32,313 bases of DNA from Bacteroidia bacterium. Lineage in GTDB: Bacteria > Bacteroidota > Bacteroidia > SpSt-205. The stretch is from NCBI GenBank assembly GCA_025062295.1, contig JANXAJ010000001.1, forward strand, positions 100,167 to 132,479. The letters are read 5' to 3'. Both the position numbers and the translations under genes were made by a program. This document shows positions 1-9,363 of this stretch, in pieces. Positions within the stretch are counted from its first letter, which is position 1, and each line of letters begins with the position of its first letter. The notes beneath the pieces were generated by a model, which had not been told where the DNA came from, ran no database searches, and saw nothing but the letters and a program-made list of their open reading frames with translations.

Positions 1-102
1 CATCATCCCCACACACCCCCATAGATGCACAGCTCAAAGATAGCGGTCAAGCGTTTTTGTCTTGAATACTGACACTCTGTCTTTGGCGTAGCTTTTGCAC
101 AC

Positions 103-110
103 TTTTTTTG
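103..110 (+). promoter_or_regulatory. putative -7 promoter element of clpB (one mismatch)
   Basis: TTTTTTTG differs from TAnnTTTG only at the second base and ends 4 nt before the clpB ATG, the same spacing as the exact elements elsewhere in the window. An alternative, TAGCTTTTG at 89-97, has a three-base spacer and lies 17 nt upstream. No Shine-Dalgarno sequence precedes the ATG. Confidence 0.4.
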
Positions 111-114
111 CTGT

Positions 115-2730
115 ATGAAGTGGGACCAATTCACCATTCGAGCGCAGGAAGCGCTTCAACATGCAGTTGAAATAGCGCAGGGACATGCTCATAGCACGGT
201 GGAAAGCGGGCACTTACTCTTGTCTTTGCTTGAAAAGGATGAGGCTCTGACGCCGTACCTTCTGCAGAAGCTCGGTGCCAATCAAGCTTATATCCTTCAG
301 CAAGCTCAGAAGTGGTTGAGTGATCAGCCTCGTCTTACTGGACCTGCAGGAGTGCCCGGGATTGGACCCTCCCTGAACGAGGCACTTCAGAAAGCTCTAA
401 CCTCAGCCGCTCGGATGAAAGATTCTTATGCTAGTGTTGAACACCTCTGGTTGGGCCTTGCTGAGGGGAAGGATGCGATTGGACGCCTCCTCAAGGATCA
501 AGGGGTCAGCCCTAGTGCCTTGGAGAAAGTCATCATAGAGCTCAGACGCGGTCGGCGCGTGACGGATCCCTCTGCTGAGGAGAAATTCAATGCTCTTCAG
601 CGCTATGCGGTGGACCTAACTGACTTAGCTCGTAAAGGAAAGTTGGACCCTGTCATCGGACGAGATGAGGAGATCCGGCGAACCCTTCAGATCTTAGCTC
701 GCCGCACTAAAAATAATCCTGTTCTCATAGGACACCCTGGCGTGGGGAAAACTGCGATTGTGGAGGGGATTGCCCAGCGTATTGCTCTCGGTGACGTGCC
801 AGAGAACCTTAAGAACAAGCGGATTTTCGCCCTTGATATGGCAGCTCTCTTAGCAGGTGCCATGTACAGAGGTCAGTTTGAAGAGCGGCTCAAAGCTGTC
901 GTCCAAGAAGTGGTTCAGTCAGAGGGCGAAATAATGCTTTTTATTGATGAGCTTCATAATCTGATTGGAGCGGGGCGGGCGGAAGGAGCGATGGATGCTG
1001 GAAATATCCTCAAGCCAGCCCTTGCCCGAGGGGAGCTCCGAGTGATTGGAGCCACGACTTTAGATGAGTATCAGAAGTACATAGAAAAAGACAAGGCCCT
1101 GGAGCGTCGGTTTCAACCAGTGTATGTAGATGAGCCGACCGTAGAGGAGACCATCTCTATCTTACGGGGACTCAAGGAGCGTTACGAAGTTCATCATGGG
1201 ATTCGCATCACTGATGAAGCGATTGTAGCAGCTGCTGAGCTGTCTCATCGGTATATCTCTGACCGTTTCTTGCCAGATAAAGCAATAGACCTTATTGATG
1301 AAGCGGCTGCTCGGCTTCGGCTGGCGATTGATTCTCTTCCAGAACCCTTGGATGAGCTTGAGCGTCGCATTCGCCAGCTTGAAGTGGAGCGAGAAGCCCT
1401 CAAAATAGAAAAAGATGAGCGGAAAGTCTCAGACTTGACTCGTCAATTAGACGAACTTTACAAGAAGCGACGGGACTTGCGTGCTCAATGGGAGGCTGAA
1501 AAATCGTTACTGGCTGACATTCGCTCCACTCGCGAAGAAATAGAGCAATTGCGCATTGAGGCTGAGTATGCAGAGCGAAACATGGACTGGGGTAAGGCGG
1601 CCGAGATTCGGTATGGTCGTATCCCCGCCTCAGAGAAAAAGATAGAAGAGCTTTCACAGCAGCTCAATACGCTGGCTCAGCAAGGGCAGCGTCTCTTGCG
1701 AGAAGAGGTTACAGCAGAAGATATCGCTAATGTCGTGAGCCGCTGGACAGGGATTCCCGTCTCAAAGATGCTTCAAGCCGAACGGGAAAAACTCCTCAAC
1801 TTGGAGGCGCTCTTACATGAGCGAGTGGTTGGACAAGAGGAAGCTATTCGGGCAGTAGCCCATGCCATCCGGCGCAGCCGAGCGGGCATCCAAGACCCTA
1901 ATCGTCCTATCGGCTCTTTCCTCTTTATCGGTCCTACAGGAGTGGGTAAAACCGAGCTTGCTAAAGCCCTTGCCGAAGCTCTCTTCAACTCCGAACAGGC
2001 GATGGTGCGCATAGATATGTCTGAATACCAAGAAAAGCACTCTGTGAGTCGCCTCATCGGTGCCCCCCCAGGTTACGTAGGCTACGAGGAAGGTGGACAG
2101 CTTACTGAAGCCATCCGTCGTCGTCCTTACAGCGTCATTCTCTTGGACGAAATAGAAAAAGCTCATCCCGATGTCTTCAATATCCTCTTGCAAGTCTTAG
2201 ATGACGGTCGCCTTACCGACAGTAAGGGAAGAGTCGTCAATTTCAAAAATACAATCGTTATCATGACTTCAAATCTCGGCGCTCACCTCATCATGGAGCG
2301 ATTAGCAGAGACTTCCCTTCATCAAAAAGAGGCTATGATGGAGCGATTGCGAGGAGAGATCCTTGAGCTGCTCAAGCGTAGCCTTCGGCCTGAATTTCTG
2401 AACCGGATAGATGAAATCGTTCTATTTGAACCGCTTACTCCAGAGCTTCTGCGTCAGATCGTGATACTTCAGCTCAAGCAAGTTCGCCGCCGCTTAGAGG
2501 AGCAAAATGTACTGTTAGAATGGGAAAGTGATGTAGTGGATTATTTAGCAGAAGTTGGCTATGATGTTCAATTTGGGGCTCGTCCGCTCAAGCGCACCAT
2601 TCAGCAGCTGATCCTAAATCCTTTGGCTGAAAAACTTCTCAAAGGGGAGATTCCTACTGGTGGGGGAGTGTTCCTGCGCCAGGTGGGAGGAGTGGTTTTC
2701 TTCACCTCAATTAGTCCTGTGGAGGCATAA
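115..2730 (+). CDS. clpB: ATP-dependent chaperone ClpB (disaggregase)
   Basis: Hexameric AAA+ disaggregase that pulls polypeptides out of cytoplasmic aggregates together with DnaK. Seen in the 871-residue product: an N-terminal Clp repeat domain (about 1-145); NBD1 with Walker A GHPGVGKT at 206-213 and Walker B LFIDE at 275-279; a long coiled-coil middle domain (about 400-540) that separates ClpB from ClpA/ClpX; NBD2 with Walker A GPTGVGKT at 606-613 and Walker B ILLDE at 675-679; and a C-terminal D2-small domain. Length and domain order are normal for ClpB. One oddity is His207 in the first P-loop, where most family members have Glu (GEPGVGKT). The ATG is preceded by a T-rich promoter-like 8-mer at 4 nt. 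It converges on the tamL-like gene with a 23-bp gap. Confidence 0.96.
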   Translation: MKWDQFTIRAQEALQHAVEIAQGHAHSTVESGHLLLSLLEKDEALTPYLLQKLGANQAYILQQAQKWLSDQPRLTGPAGVPGIGPSLNEALQKALTSAARMKDSYASVEHLWLGLAEGKDAIGRLLKDQGVSPSALEKVIIELRRGRRVTDPSAEEKFNALQRYAVDLTDLARKGKLDPVIGRDEEIRRTLQILARRTKNNPVLIGHPGVGKTAIVEGIAQRIALGDVPENLKNKRIFALDMAALLAGAMYRGQFEERLKAVVQEVVQSEGEIMLFIDELHNLIGAGRAEGAMDAGNILKPALARGELRVIGATTLDEYQKYIEKDKALERRFQPVYVDEPTVEETISILRGLKERYEVHHGIRITDEAIVAAAELSHRYISDRFLPDKAIDLIDEAAARLRLAIDSLPEPLDELERRIRQLEVEREALKIEKDERKVSDLTRQLDELYKKRRDLRAQWEAEKSLLADIRSTREEIEQLRIEAEYAERNMDWGKAAEIRYGRIPASEKKIEELSQQLNTLAQQGQRLLREEVTAEDIANVVSRWTGIPVSKMLQAEREKLLNLEALLHERVVGQEEAIRAVAHAIRRSRAGIQDPNRPIGSFLFIGPTGVGKTELAKALAEALFNSEQAMVRIDMSEYQEKHSVSRLIGAPPGYVGYEEGGQLTEAIRRRPYSVILLDEIEKAHPDVFNILLQVLDDGRLTDSKGRVVNFKNTIVIMTSNLGAHLIMERLAETSLHQKEAMMERLRGEILELLKRSLRPEFLNRIDEIVLFEPLTPELLRQIVILQLKQVRRRLEEQNVLLEWESDVVDYLAEVGYDVQFGARPLKRTIQQLILNPLAEKLLKGEIPTGGGVFLRQVGGVVFFTSISPVEA

Positions 2731-2753
2731 GGGCTGTTTTGTAACTCCTCATT

Positions 2754-5153
2754 TTAGAATGGATGTCCGACTGCAAATATGTATTGGCTGCGAGTCCCTC
2801 CGATTGGAAACTGACGAAAGATCCAGCCTGTTCCTGGATCAAATAGTTGCTGAGCAATATCTACCCGAATCACCAGAACGGAGAAGTCCCAGCGCAATCC
2901 CACTCCACCTGCTACGCCAGGGAGGGGGTTATAGCGAAGCAGTCCTCTTCTGTCTTCAAATAGGGTAGAGGTGAGAAACCATACATTCCCCACATCTAAG
3001 AAAGTGGCTATTTGGATTCCACGATAGAGGTGCTGTCGGAGTTCGGTATTCACTTCAAGGAGGAAAGCCCCCCCTGGGATGAGAAAAAGATTCTGAGGGA
3101 AGGTATAGCTGCCAGGTCCTAAGGCCCCAAACTGCCAAGCTCGCATGCTATTGGGTCCGCCTACAAAAAAGCGATTTTCAAAGGGGAGGTCTAAGGTATA
3201 ATACAGTCCCTGGCCCCAGCCGAGCCGTCCTCGCAGGTAAAGCTGCTGATTTGGACTGAGGAGCATCTGTCGCCATCGCCCCTCACTCAAGAGTCGGACA
3301 AATACTCCATACCGAAAACGGTTCAAAAAAAGATTGTCCCGATAGGTGCTATCTATCTGAGGTAGAGCTAAAGCCAAGAAATGTTCTGCTAAAAAGGGTA
3401 CCCATCCTCCTAATTCTATGAGTAGGGAAGAGAAGTCCCCTGATCCTCGGCTGCTGGAAAAGTAATTCCGATGGGTGGAGACTTGCCAGGCTGTGATTTG
3501 AGTGAGACGGGGCAGGTAGTCTCGCAGAATGAGGCTGCGAACAAGGGGAGAGAGTCCTTCTATTTGGGCTTCAAAGGCAGCGGAAAAGCGGCTTTCAACA
3601 AGGGTTAGACCTAAGGGTGTCCAGAGCTGTTCCTCTTGGCGCTTGTCTTGGAAGAGATAGCGGGTTTGACGACTCCAGCTAAGATTGGCGTATCGGCGAG
3701 AGAAGTCCATCTGGCGAATATCCTGATAGGAGAGGAGGAGATTATGCTGTTGTTGAGAGAGGGTAAAGGGGAGGGGGCGGGGTCTGGCTTCCCTCAGGTA
3801 GAAGGTATGTTCAGGGAAGGTAAAGCTTAGCTCCCCAACCACATTGTAGAGGGGAAGAGGAGGCTCGTTGGGTTGTCGCCGAAAATAGCTTAATGCAAAT
3901 TGAGCTCGTCCGCGACAAGCCCATCCCCGACGAAGGAGCGAGAGATGGGCTAATCGGGCATTGATACTAGCGCCAGGTAGCGGTAAGCTCCCTACTAAGG
4001 GTTGGGTAGATTGAAAGCCCTCTATACCAATTCCCACATCTAAAGGGGGACGCAGGACGACATCATATCGCACATGCAGAGTCTCCCCTTCACTGGGGAG
4101 AAGGGACGGACCTACCCACTGGACTGTTTCTATGCCTTGAAGGGAACGCTGAGAGGTAGAGATAGCTTTCTGGTCGTAATAAAGCCCTTGGGGATAGTAT
4201 AATCGCCCAATCAGGACTCTTCCATCTAAGATGGCGTCAGCTCGGGGCTCTGTACGCAGGCGGACTGAGCCAAAGTTTCGTTCCTGAGTCGATTCTGCAT
4301 CAGGGGTATGCATTACCACCTCTATTCTCCCATGGACATACCGTTTAGCTTCCTCTGTTAGGACGAGGCGCACCACGCAGGTGGGTTTGTCTGCCAAGCC
4401 ACTTCCTCTCCACCGGCGAAGAAAGCTGCGCGGACGCTCTATAAGCCTTCCCTCCTGAGTCGTGTCTACCTCCCACACGAGAGCACTGAGAGGGAGTCCG
4501 TGATAACCTTGGGCTAAAAAAAGGGCATGGAGCTCCTCTCTCAGAGGATCAAGGCGCTGCAAGCGGTAGGGCTCACCGACTGGTAGGAGTTGGTGTCGTA
4601 GATAGGCTTCAGCTAAGCTCACTAGGACCGAATCTTCACCCGTTACATCTAACTCTCGGATATACCACCGAGGTCCTGGACGAATACGGTAGATGACTTG
4701 GGCTTCTCCCTCCCTAAGCGGGCGAACCTGTGGCTGAATCGCTACTCTAAAGTATCCTTCCTGAATATAAGCCTCTTCCAAAAGGGCTACATCTTTCTCT
4801 ATATCTCGTTGAGAGAGGAGGGCGGGCGGTTCACCCAGTTTGTTTTGCAGGGCTTGACTGAAGGCATAGAGGTAGTATCGTAGTTTGGGGATTCGGCGCA
4901 GGGTTTGCCAGGGCTGACTTTGGCTCTTCTCAAGGAGAGTGCCTGCCCAGTAGAGCTGAAGAGCAACTCGCATGCCCATCATACGGCTATTGCTGCGGAC
5001 GTAAAGGGGTGGAACTTCCGGGAGCACATGCCCTCGCAGAATTGGCTCTCGGGCTATGAGCTGCTCCCCTGGTGGTATAAAGCGAAGGGGAGAGCATCCA
5101 CTTCCTAGTAAGCTACTGCTCAAAAGCCACAGCGCGCCCCGCCGGCTGCGCAT
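2754..5153 (-). CDS. BamA/TamA-family outer-membrane lipoprotein (TamL-like)
   Basis: Predicted 16-strand outer-membrane beta-barrel of the Omp85 superfamily. The 799-residue product starts with a signal peptide ending in LLGSGC, a lipobox-like site that would place Cys20 as the lipidated residue, followed by SPLRFIPPGEQL. A Cys followed soon after by a PxGE motif is typical of Bacteroidota TamL lipoproteins, which partner TamB. POTRA-like segments fill the N-terminal half (for example around GPRWYIRELDVTG). The barrel half has the family's FVGGPNSMRAW and LGPGSY motifs and ends in Phe, as outer-membrane proteins usually do. The ATG lies inside pyrC (41-bp overlap); the purine run AAGGAAGG 4 nt upstream is the only Shine-Dalgarno-like site I noticed. 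Last gene of queA-pyrC-tamL. No tamB is in the window, so the TamL assignment rests on sequence style alone. Confidence 0.85.
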   Translation of the reverse strand: MRSRRGALWLLSSSLLGSGCSPLRFIPPGEQLIAREPILRGHVLPEVPPLYVRSNSRMMGMRVALQLYWAGTLLEKSQSQPWQTLRRIPKLRYYLYAFSQALQNKLGEPPALLSQRDIEKDVALLEEAYIQEGYFRVAIQPQVRPLREGEAQVIYRIRPGPRWYIRELDVTGEDSVLVSLAEAYLRHQLLPVGEPYRLQRLDPLREELHALFLAQGYHGLPLSALVWEVDTTQEGRLIERPRSFLRRWRGSGLADKPTCVVRLVLTEEAKRYVHGRIEVVMHTPDAESTQERNFGSVRLRTEPRADAILDGRVLIGRLYYPQGLYYDQKAISTSQRSLQGIETVQWVGPSLLPSEGETLHVRYDVVLRPPLDVGIGIEGFQSTQPLVGSLPLPGASINARLAHLSLLRRGWACRGRAQFALSYFRRQPNEPPLPLYNVVGELSFTFPEHTFYLREARPRPLPFTLSQQQHNLLLSYQDIRQMDFSRRYANLSWSRQTRYLFQDKRQEEQLWTPLGLTLVESRFSAAFEAQIEGLSPLVRSLILRDYLPRLTQITAWQVSTHRNYFSSSRGSGDFSSLLIELGGWVPFLAEHFLALALPQIDSTYRDNLFLNRFRYGVFVRLLSEGRWRQMLLSPNQQLYLRGRLGWGQGLYYTLDLPFENRFFVGGPNSMRAWQFGALGPGSYTFPQNLFLIPGGAFLLEVNTELRQHLYRGIQIATFLDVGNVWFLTSTLFEDRRGLLRYNPLPGVAGGVGLRWDFSVLVIRVDIAQQLFDPGTGWIFRQFPIGGTRSQYIFAVGHPF

Positions 5154-6444
5154 AAAACCTTCCTTGATAAAAGCTCAAGACCCCATTGACCCAGACAGCT
5201 TCTACCCTCCCTTCCAAAGGCATGCCAAAGAGAGGACTCCAAGCCACTCGGCTATAGTGCAAGGGAGAACGAGGGGGGGGCACGCAAGTCTGACCCATGG
5301 GCTGGAAAAGAACCGCATCTGCCCAATTTCCTTCTTGTAGTCCTCCTCGCTCCTGAATCTTCCAGAGCCGAACCGGTGCATACACCATTTTCTCTATCCA
5401 GAAGCTGAGAGAGAGCCCCCTTGCGCGCCCAAGGGTCCAAAGCCAGGGCAGAAGCGCTCCATGGAGGGGAATTCCACTGGGAGCTTCAGCATACGGACGA
5501 ACTTTTTCTGTCCAGAGGTGAGGAGCATGGTCTGTACCTATAACCTCCAGGGTGCCCTCTATAATCCCCTGCCAGAGTGCCTCCTGATCAGCTGCTGATT
5601 TGAGAGAGGGATTGCATTTGAGGAAGTTCCTGTATTGAGGGAAGTCCTCTGCGCTCCACTGGAGATAAGTCGGACAAGTCTCTGCGGAGACATAAGGTGG
5701 GCGTTCTCTCAGCAGCTTGACTTCCTCAGCAGTAGTAATATGCAGAATGTGAATAGGAATAGAAGTACGTCGGGCCTCGCTTAGAAGCCATCTGGTACTT
5801 TCTATGCATGCCTCGGGGGGGCGCATGCGAGTATGAAGGTCAGGAATCTGTTCCCAGTCTGCTCCAGTCCATGTCTTCTGAGCTTGCTGAATGAGACTTT
5901 CTTTTTCACTGTGAAAAACCAGCCGAACGGGGCTCTCCTGCAGCAGATGCCGCACTACTTTTTCATCTGTGACTAAGAGCTCTCCTGTGGAGGAAGCTAA
6001 AAATACTTTGACCCCTGGTACTTGGAGGGGAGAAAGCCGTTTGATTTCTTCTATATTAGCTTCTGTTGCGCCGAAATAAAAGGCGTAGTTTGTCCAGCTT
6101 CTGAAGGCGGCGCGCTTCATTTTTTCTTCCCATTGGGTGATTGTCGTGGTGGGGGGCATGGTATTCGGCATGTCAAAAGCGGTAGTTACTCCTCCCGCCA
6201 GAGCGGCCCGACTTTCAGTGTAGAAGGTGCCTTTCTGAGAAAAACCTAAATCCCGAAAATGAACATGGGTATCAATCAGTCCGGGAAGAAGGTAGGCACC
6301 CTGAGCACTTAGCGAGGCTCCTGCAGCTCTCTCTGGAATGCGTCCAAAAGCTGCCCATCGCCCATCCTTAATCCATGCGTCACCTTCTTTTTCACCGGAG
6401 GGCAGGCAGAGCCGAGCATCCCGTATAATCCAATTCATCGCCAT
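5113..6444 (-). CDS. pyrC: dihydroorotase
   Basis: Zinc amidohydrolase that cyclises N-carbamoyl-L-aspartate to dihydroorotate, the third step of de novo pyrimidine synthesis. The 443-residue product has the metal-binding HVH at 60-62 followed by Arg64, the MPNT motif near 92-95, a lysine in PGVKVF (Lys146) at the position normally carboxylated to bridge the metals, and the distal GTDHAPH motif carrying the catalytic Asp. Length fits class I (PyrC-type, about 420-450 residues). The first motif reads HVHFRDLG rather than the usual HxHxREPG. The start overlaps the end of queA by 10 bp and the end overlaps tamL by 41 bp, so it is operon-internal, and no TAnnTTTG element precedes it. An in-frame ATG two codons downstream is an alternative start. 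A run of eight G (top strand) at 5273-5280 lies in the C-terminal part. Confidence 0.93.
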   Translation of the reverse strand: MAMNWIIRDARLCLPSGEKEGDAWIKDGRWAAFGRIPERAAGASLSAQGAYLLPGLIDTHVHFRDLGFSQKGTFYTESRAALAGGVTTAFDMPNTMPPTTTITQWEEKMKRAAFRSWTNYAFYFGATEANIEEIKRLSPLQVPGVKVFLASSTGELLVTDEKVVRHLLQESPVRLVFHSEKESLIQQAQKTWTGADWEQIPDLHTRMRPPEACIESTRWLLSEARRTSIPIHILHITTAEEVKLLRERPPYVSAETCPTYLQWSAEDFPQYRNFLKCNPSLKSAADQEALWQGIIEGTLEVIGTDHAPHLWTEKVRPYAEAPSGIPLHGALLPWLWTLGRARGLSLSFWIEKMVYAPVRLWKIQERGGLQEGNWADAVLFQPMGQTCVPPPRSPLHYSRVAWSPLFGMPLEGRVEAVWVNGVLSFYQGRFYAQPAGRAVAFEQ

Positions 6445-7559
6445 AAAAGGGAAGTATCTCCATAGCTTAGAAACCGAAATCCATTCTCTAAGGCGTAGGT
6501 ATAGACTCGCTCAATATCAGCTCGCCCAATAAAAGCTTGAACAAGCGCTAGTAGGGTGCTGCCAGGCAAGTGAAAGTTTGTGATGAGTCCATCGGTGAGT
6601 TGAAATGGATAGCCGGGAAGGATGTAGAGTGCGGTAGAGCCTTGAAGGGAGGGAGGAAGGGCGGAAAGGGCTTCGTGTGGGGGAAGGGTAGGGAGCATCT
6701 GCTGCCAGCAAAGGGGGGGTAGCTCAGTCATCATTATGCCGGCAGCACAGGAGAGCCCAAGCCAGTACAAGCTCTCTATGAGTCGAAGGGTAGTTGTACC
6801 TACGCAGACCACCGGTCCTTCTCCGCTTCGGAGAGCTTCAAGACTCGCCTCAGAGATAGAAAACTTCTCTGCGTGCATTGGATGTTTCTCTGGCTGGTCA
6901 GGGGTCTGAAGAGGAAGAAAAGTGCCTACCCCTACATGGAGGGTTACAGGATAGGTACGAATCCCTTTTGCTTTGAGGCGCTCCCATACCTCTTGAGTGA
7001 AGTGAAGTCCAGCCGTGGGTGCTGCCACAGAGCCAGGATGCTGAGCATAAATCGTCTGGTAGCGTTCTCGGTCTTGAGCCTCCACTTCTCGCCGAAGGTA
7101 AGGTGGGAGAGGCAGGCTTCCAAACGCCTCTATCACTTCTAAAGCAGCTCTCTCTGAAGGCGACCACATCGCTTGCACGAGACCTTGCCGCTCGTCCGCT
7201 TGATGAAGCCACTCAAGGGTGAGTCGCGCCTCTTTTCCCTCCCATTCCAGCCTTCCTTTCCGTCGCCAGAAACGAGCCGGCCGATAAAGCCCTTTCCACA
7301 CTTGAGGAGAACCGCTCATCCAGCTTCCTTCTACAATCTCAGTCAGCAGGAACTCCCGAGAGCCCTTCCTAAAGCGAGCTGGAATCACTTGAGTATCATT
7401 GTAAAAGAGGCGAGTGGATTCAGGCAGAACCTCAGCCAAGTGCAGAAAAATAGTCTCTGTTATTTCTCCTTTTTGATAGACTAATAGTCGAGCCTCATGG
7501 CGAATAGGAAGCGGATACTGAGCGATTCGGTCAGGGGGAAGCTCGTAGGACCACAGCAC
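6435..7559 (-). CDS. queA: S-adenosylmethionine:tRNA ribosyltransferase-isomerase QueA
   Basis: Transfers and isomerises the ribosyl group of SAM onto 7-aminomethyl-7-deazaguanine in tRNA to give epoxyqueuosine, the penultimate step of queuosine synthesis. The 374-residue product has the family's N-terminal YELPPDRIAQYP, the LFYNDTQVIPARF block, VAAPTAGLHFT, and the C-terminal ITNFHLPGSTLLALVQAF. Length and motifs are complete. The start is GTG at 7557-7559: it gives the expected N-terminus and sits 4 nt from an exact TAACTTTG promoter element. First gene of queA-pyrC-tamL and divergent from argS, with only 28 bp between the two start codons. Confidence 0.95.
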   Translation of the reverse strand: MLWSYELPPDRIAQYPLPIRHEARLLVYQKGEITETIFLHLAEVLPESTRLFYNDTQVIPARFRKGSREFLLTEIVEGSWMSGSPQVWKGLYRPARFWRRKGRLEWEGKEARLTLEWLHQADERQGLVQAMWSPSERAALEVIEAFGSLPLPPYLRREVEAQDRERYQTIYAQHPGSVAAPTAGLHFTQEVWERLKAKGIRTYPVTLHVGVGTFLPLQTPDQPEKHPMHAEKFSISEASLEALRSGEGPVVCVGTTTLRLIESLYWLGLSCAAGIMMTELPPLCWQQMLPTLPPHEALSALPPSLQGSTALYILPGYPFQLTDGLITNFHLPGSTLLALVQAFIGRADIERVYTYALENGFRFLSYGDTSLLWR

Positions 7560-7563
7560 TTCC

Positions 7564-7571
7564 CAAAGTTA
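7564..7571 (-). promoter_or_regulatory. -7 promoter element of queA operon
   Basis: The bottom strand reads TAACTTTG, an exact TAnnTTTG, then GGAA and the GTG start. In Bacteroidota the -7 element is followed by the transcription start after a few bases, so this mRNA is predicted to begin at or next to the GTG. Only 5 bp separate it from the oppositely oriented argS element. Confidence 0.6.
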
Positions 7572-7576
7572 GCGCC

Positions 7577-7584
7577 TACCTTTG
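7577..7584 (+). promoter_or_regulatory. -7 promoter element of argS
   Basis: TACCTTTG, exact TAnnTTTG, ends 3 nt before the argS ATG. The TTG within it is in frame with argS and can be misread as a start codon. No convincing TTTG appears at the -33 distance. Confidence 0.6.
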
Positions 7585-7587
7585 CGT

Positions 7588-9342
7588 ATGCCTTTCTGGC
7601 ACGCTCTTCTTGCTGAGTGGAGGGAGGCTTGGCAAGATGCCAATCTTCCCGAAATACCCCGTATCACCTTCACTCCCCCTGACCAGAGAGGAACTCTTAC
7701 CCTGAATATCTTCCCTCTTCTCAAGGCTTTCAAAGGAGATGCAAGTCAGGCGGCAGCTGCAGTTTTGCATCCTCTCAGGGAGGTTACCCATGTAGAAGTA
7801 ATCAAAGGGTTTGTAAATGTATCACTGAGCTCTGCGTTCTGGACGCAGTTTCTAAGGGAAGCCCTTGAGTCTCCAAGAGAGGGCTACACACATCTTTCTC
7901 TTGCCTCTGATCAGCATCTTATGATAGAGTATCCTTCTCCTAATACTAATAAGCCCCTTCATCTGGGACATCTTCGGAATCTTTGCTTAGGCGAGGCGGT
8001 GAGTCGGCTCTGGGAGCGCATAGGAGCTCGGGTAGTGCGGGTGAATTTAGTAAATGATCGCGGGATTCACATCAGCAAATCCATGCTTGGCTGGAGAAAA
8101 TTTTTCGCTCCTCAAACGCCTGCTTCTGTAGGAAAGAAGGGCGATCATTTCGTAGGAGACTGCTATGTTGCTTTTGAGAAGGCTTACAAGGCGCAAGTAG
8201 ATGCCCTCGTAGCTGCCGGTATGAAGGAGTCTGAGGCCCAAGTCCAAGCGCCTCTTTTTCAGGAAGCTCAAGCTCTCCTACGCCAATGGGAAGCAGGTGA
8301 TGAAGAGACACTCGCCCTCTGGCGTCAGATGAATGAGTGGGTATATGAGGGATTTGAGCAGACTTTTCAAAGGCTGGGCATCCGATTTGACCGAGTTTAT
8401 TATGAGTCGCAGACTTACCTTCTGGGGAAAGCGATTGTGGAAGAGGGGCTTGAGCGAAGGCTCTTTTATCGAGAGGAGGATGGGTCAGTCTGGGCAGACT
8501 TGACAGCGGAGGGGCTGGGGCGAAAGCTCCTCCTGCGGCGTGACGGCACTTCGGTATATATCACTCAAGACCTAGGAACAGCCGACCTCAAGTTTAGAGA
8601 CTATCCAACCCTCACTCGCAGTGTATATGTAATTGGAAATGAGCAAGATCATCACATGCGACTTTTATGTGCTCTCCTCAAGCGTTTGGGGCGCCCGTGG
8701 GCAGAGAAAATCTATCATCTCTCTTACGGCATGGTAGAGCTTCCGACAGGACGCATGAAGACGCGGGAGGGCACCGTGGTGGATGCAGATGAGCTCTTAG
8801 ATGAGATGTATCAGCGGGCGTATGAGCTCACAGATGCCGCTCTTCCTGAGAAGGAACGAGCCGCAATCGCTGAAGCTGTCGGACAGGGTGCCCTCCGATT
8901 TTATCTCTTGCGAACTGACCCAAAGAAGAATATCATTTTTGATCCTGCCGAATCCATAGACCTTAAGGGTTTTACAGGTCCTTTTCTGCAGTATGGATAT
9001 GTACGGGCTCTTCGTCTATTGGAGAAGGCTTCCGAGCGGGGGCTTGTCCCTCTTCCAACCGAGCCTCCTGAGCACTTAGAAGCAGCGGAGCTTTCGCTCC
9101 TTCAGCAGCTATTCGCTCTTCCCGCGATCTTAGAGAGTAGTGCAATGGGGTTTGATCCCGCAATAGCAGCCCATTACGGCTATGAACTCACTCGTCGTTT
9201 TAACGAAGTGTATCAGACGCTTCCTGTGCTGCAGGCTGAATCTGTGCTTCGGCAGTTTCGGCTGGCATTGGTGGGAGTCTATCACCACGCTATTCGGGCT
9301 CTCTTAGAAGTCTTGGCGATTCCCTTTCCCGCTCGCATGTGA
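7588..9342 (+). CDS. argS: arginyl-tRNA synthetase
   Basis: Class I aminoacyl-tRNA synthetase that charges tRNA-Arg. The 584-residue product has an N-terminal additional domain (about 1-105), the HIGH signature as HLGH at 125-128 within NTNKPLHLGHLRN, the VNLVNDRGIHISKSM block, a KMSKS-equivalent loop MKTREGTVV as usual in ArgRS, and a C-terminal DALR anticodon-binding helical domain from about residue 465 (QYGYVRALRLLEKA). I chose ATG at 7588 rather than the in-frame TTG at 7582 because that TTG is part of the TACCTTTG promoter element. Divergent from queA; purF follows after 21 bp and has its own element, so it can be transcribed separately. Confidence 0.96.
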   Translation: MPFWHALLAEWREAWQDANLPEIPRITFTPPDQRGTLTLNIFPLLKAFKGDASQAAAAVLHPLREVTHVEVIKGFVNVSLSSAFWTQFLREALESPREGYTHLSLASDQHLMIEYPSPNTNKPLHLGHLRNLCLGEAVSRLWERIGARVVRVNLVNDRGIHISKSMLGWRKFFAPQTPASVGKKGDHFVGDCYVAFEKAYKAQVDALVAAGMKESEAQVQAPLFQEAQALLRQWEAGDEETLALWRQMNEWVYEGFEQTFQRLGIRFDRVYYESQTYLLGKAIVEEGLERRLFYREEDGSVWADLTAEGLGRKLLLRRDGTSVYITQDLGTADLKFRDYPTLTRSVYVIGNEQDHHMRLLCALLKRLGRPWAEKIYHLSYGMVELPTGRMKTREGTVVDADELLDEMYQRAYELTDAALPEKERAAIAEAVGQGALRFYLLRTDPKKNIIFDPAESIDLKGFTGPFLQYGYVRALRLLEKASERGLVPLPTEPPEHLEAAELSLLQQLFALPAILESSAMGFDPAIAAHYGYELTRRFNEVYQTLPVLQAESVLRQFRLALVGVYHHAIRALLEVLAIPFPARM

Positions 9343-9351
9343 GCGGCTCAT

Positions 9352-9359
9352 TACCTTTG
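9352..9359 (+). promoter_or_regulatory. -7 promoter element of purF-murQ
   Basis: TACCTTTG, identical to the argS element, lies in the 21-bp argS-purF gap and ends 4 nt before the purF ATG. This suggests that purF-murQ has a leaderless transcript separate from argS read-through. Confidence 0.55.
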
Positions 9360-9363
9360 TTTT

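Noticed and set aside
61-66. CTTGAA upstream of clpB, like a sigma-32 -35 box
   Set aside because: No matching -10 (CCCCAT-type) at the right distance, and Bacteroidota do not generally use sigma-32; probably chance.
2731-2753. Terminator between convergent clpB and tamL-like genes
   Set aside because: No stem of useful length in the 23-bp gap.
7582-7587. TTG start for argS
   Set aside because: The TTG is the end of the TACCTTTG element; ATG at 7588 is the better start.
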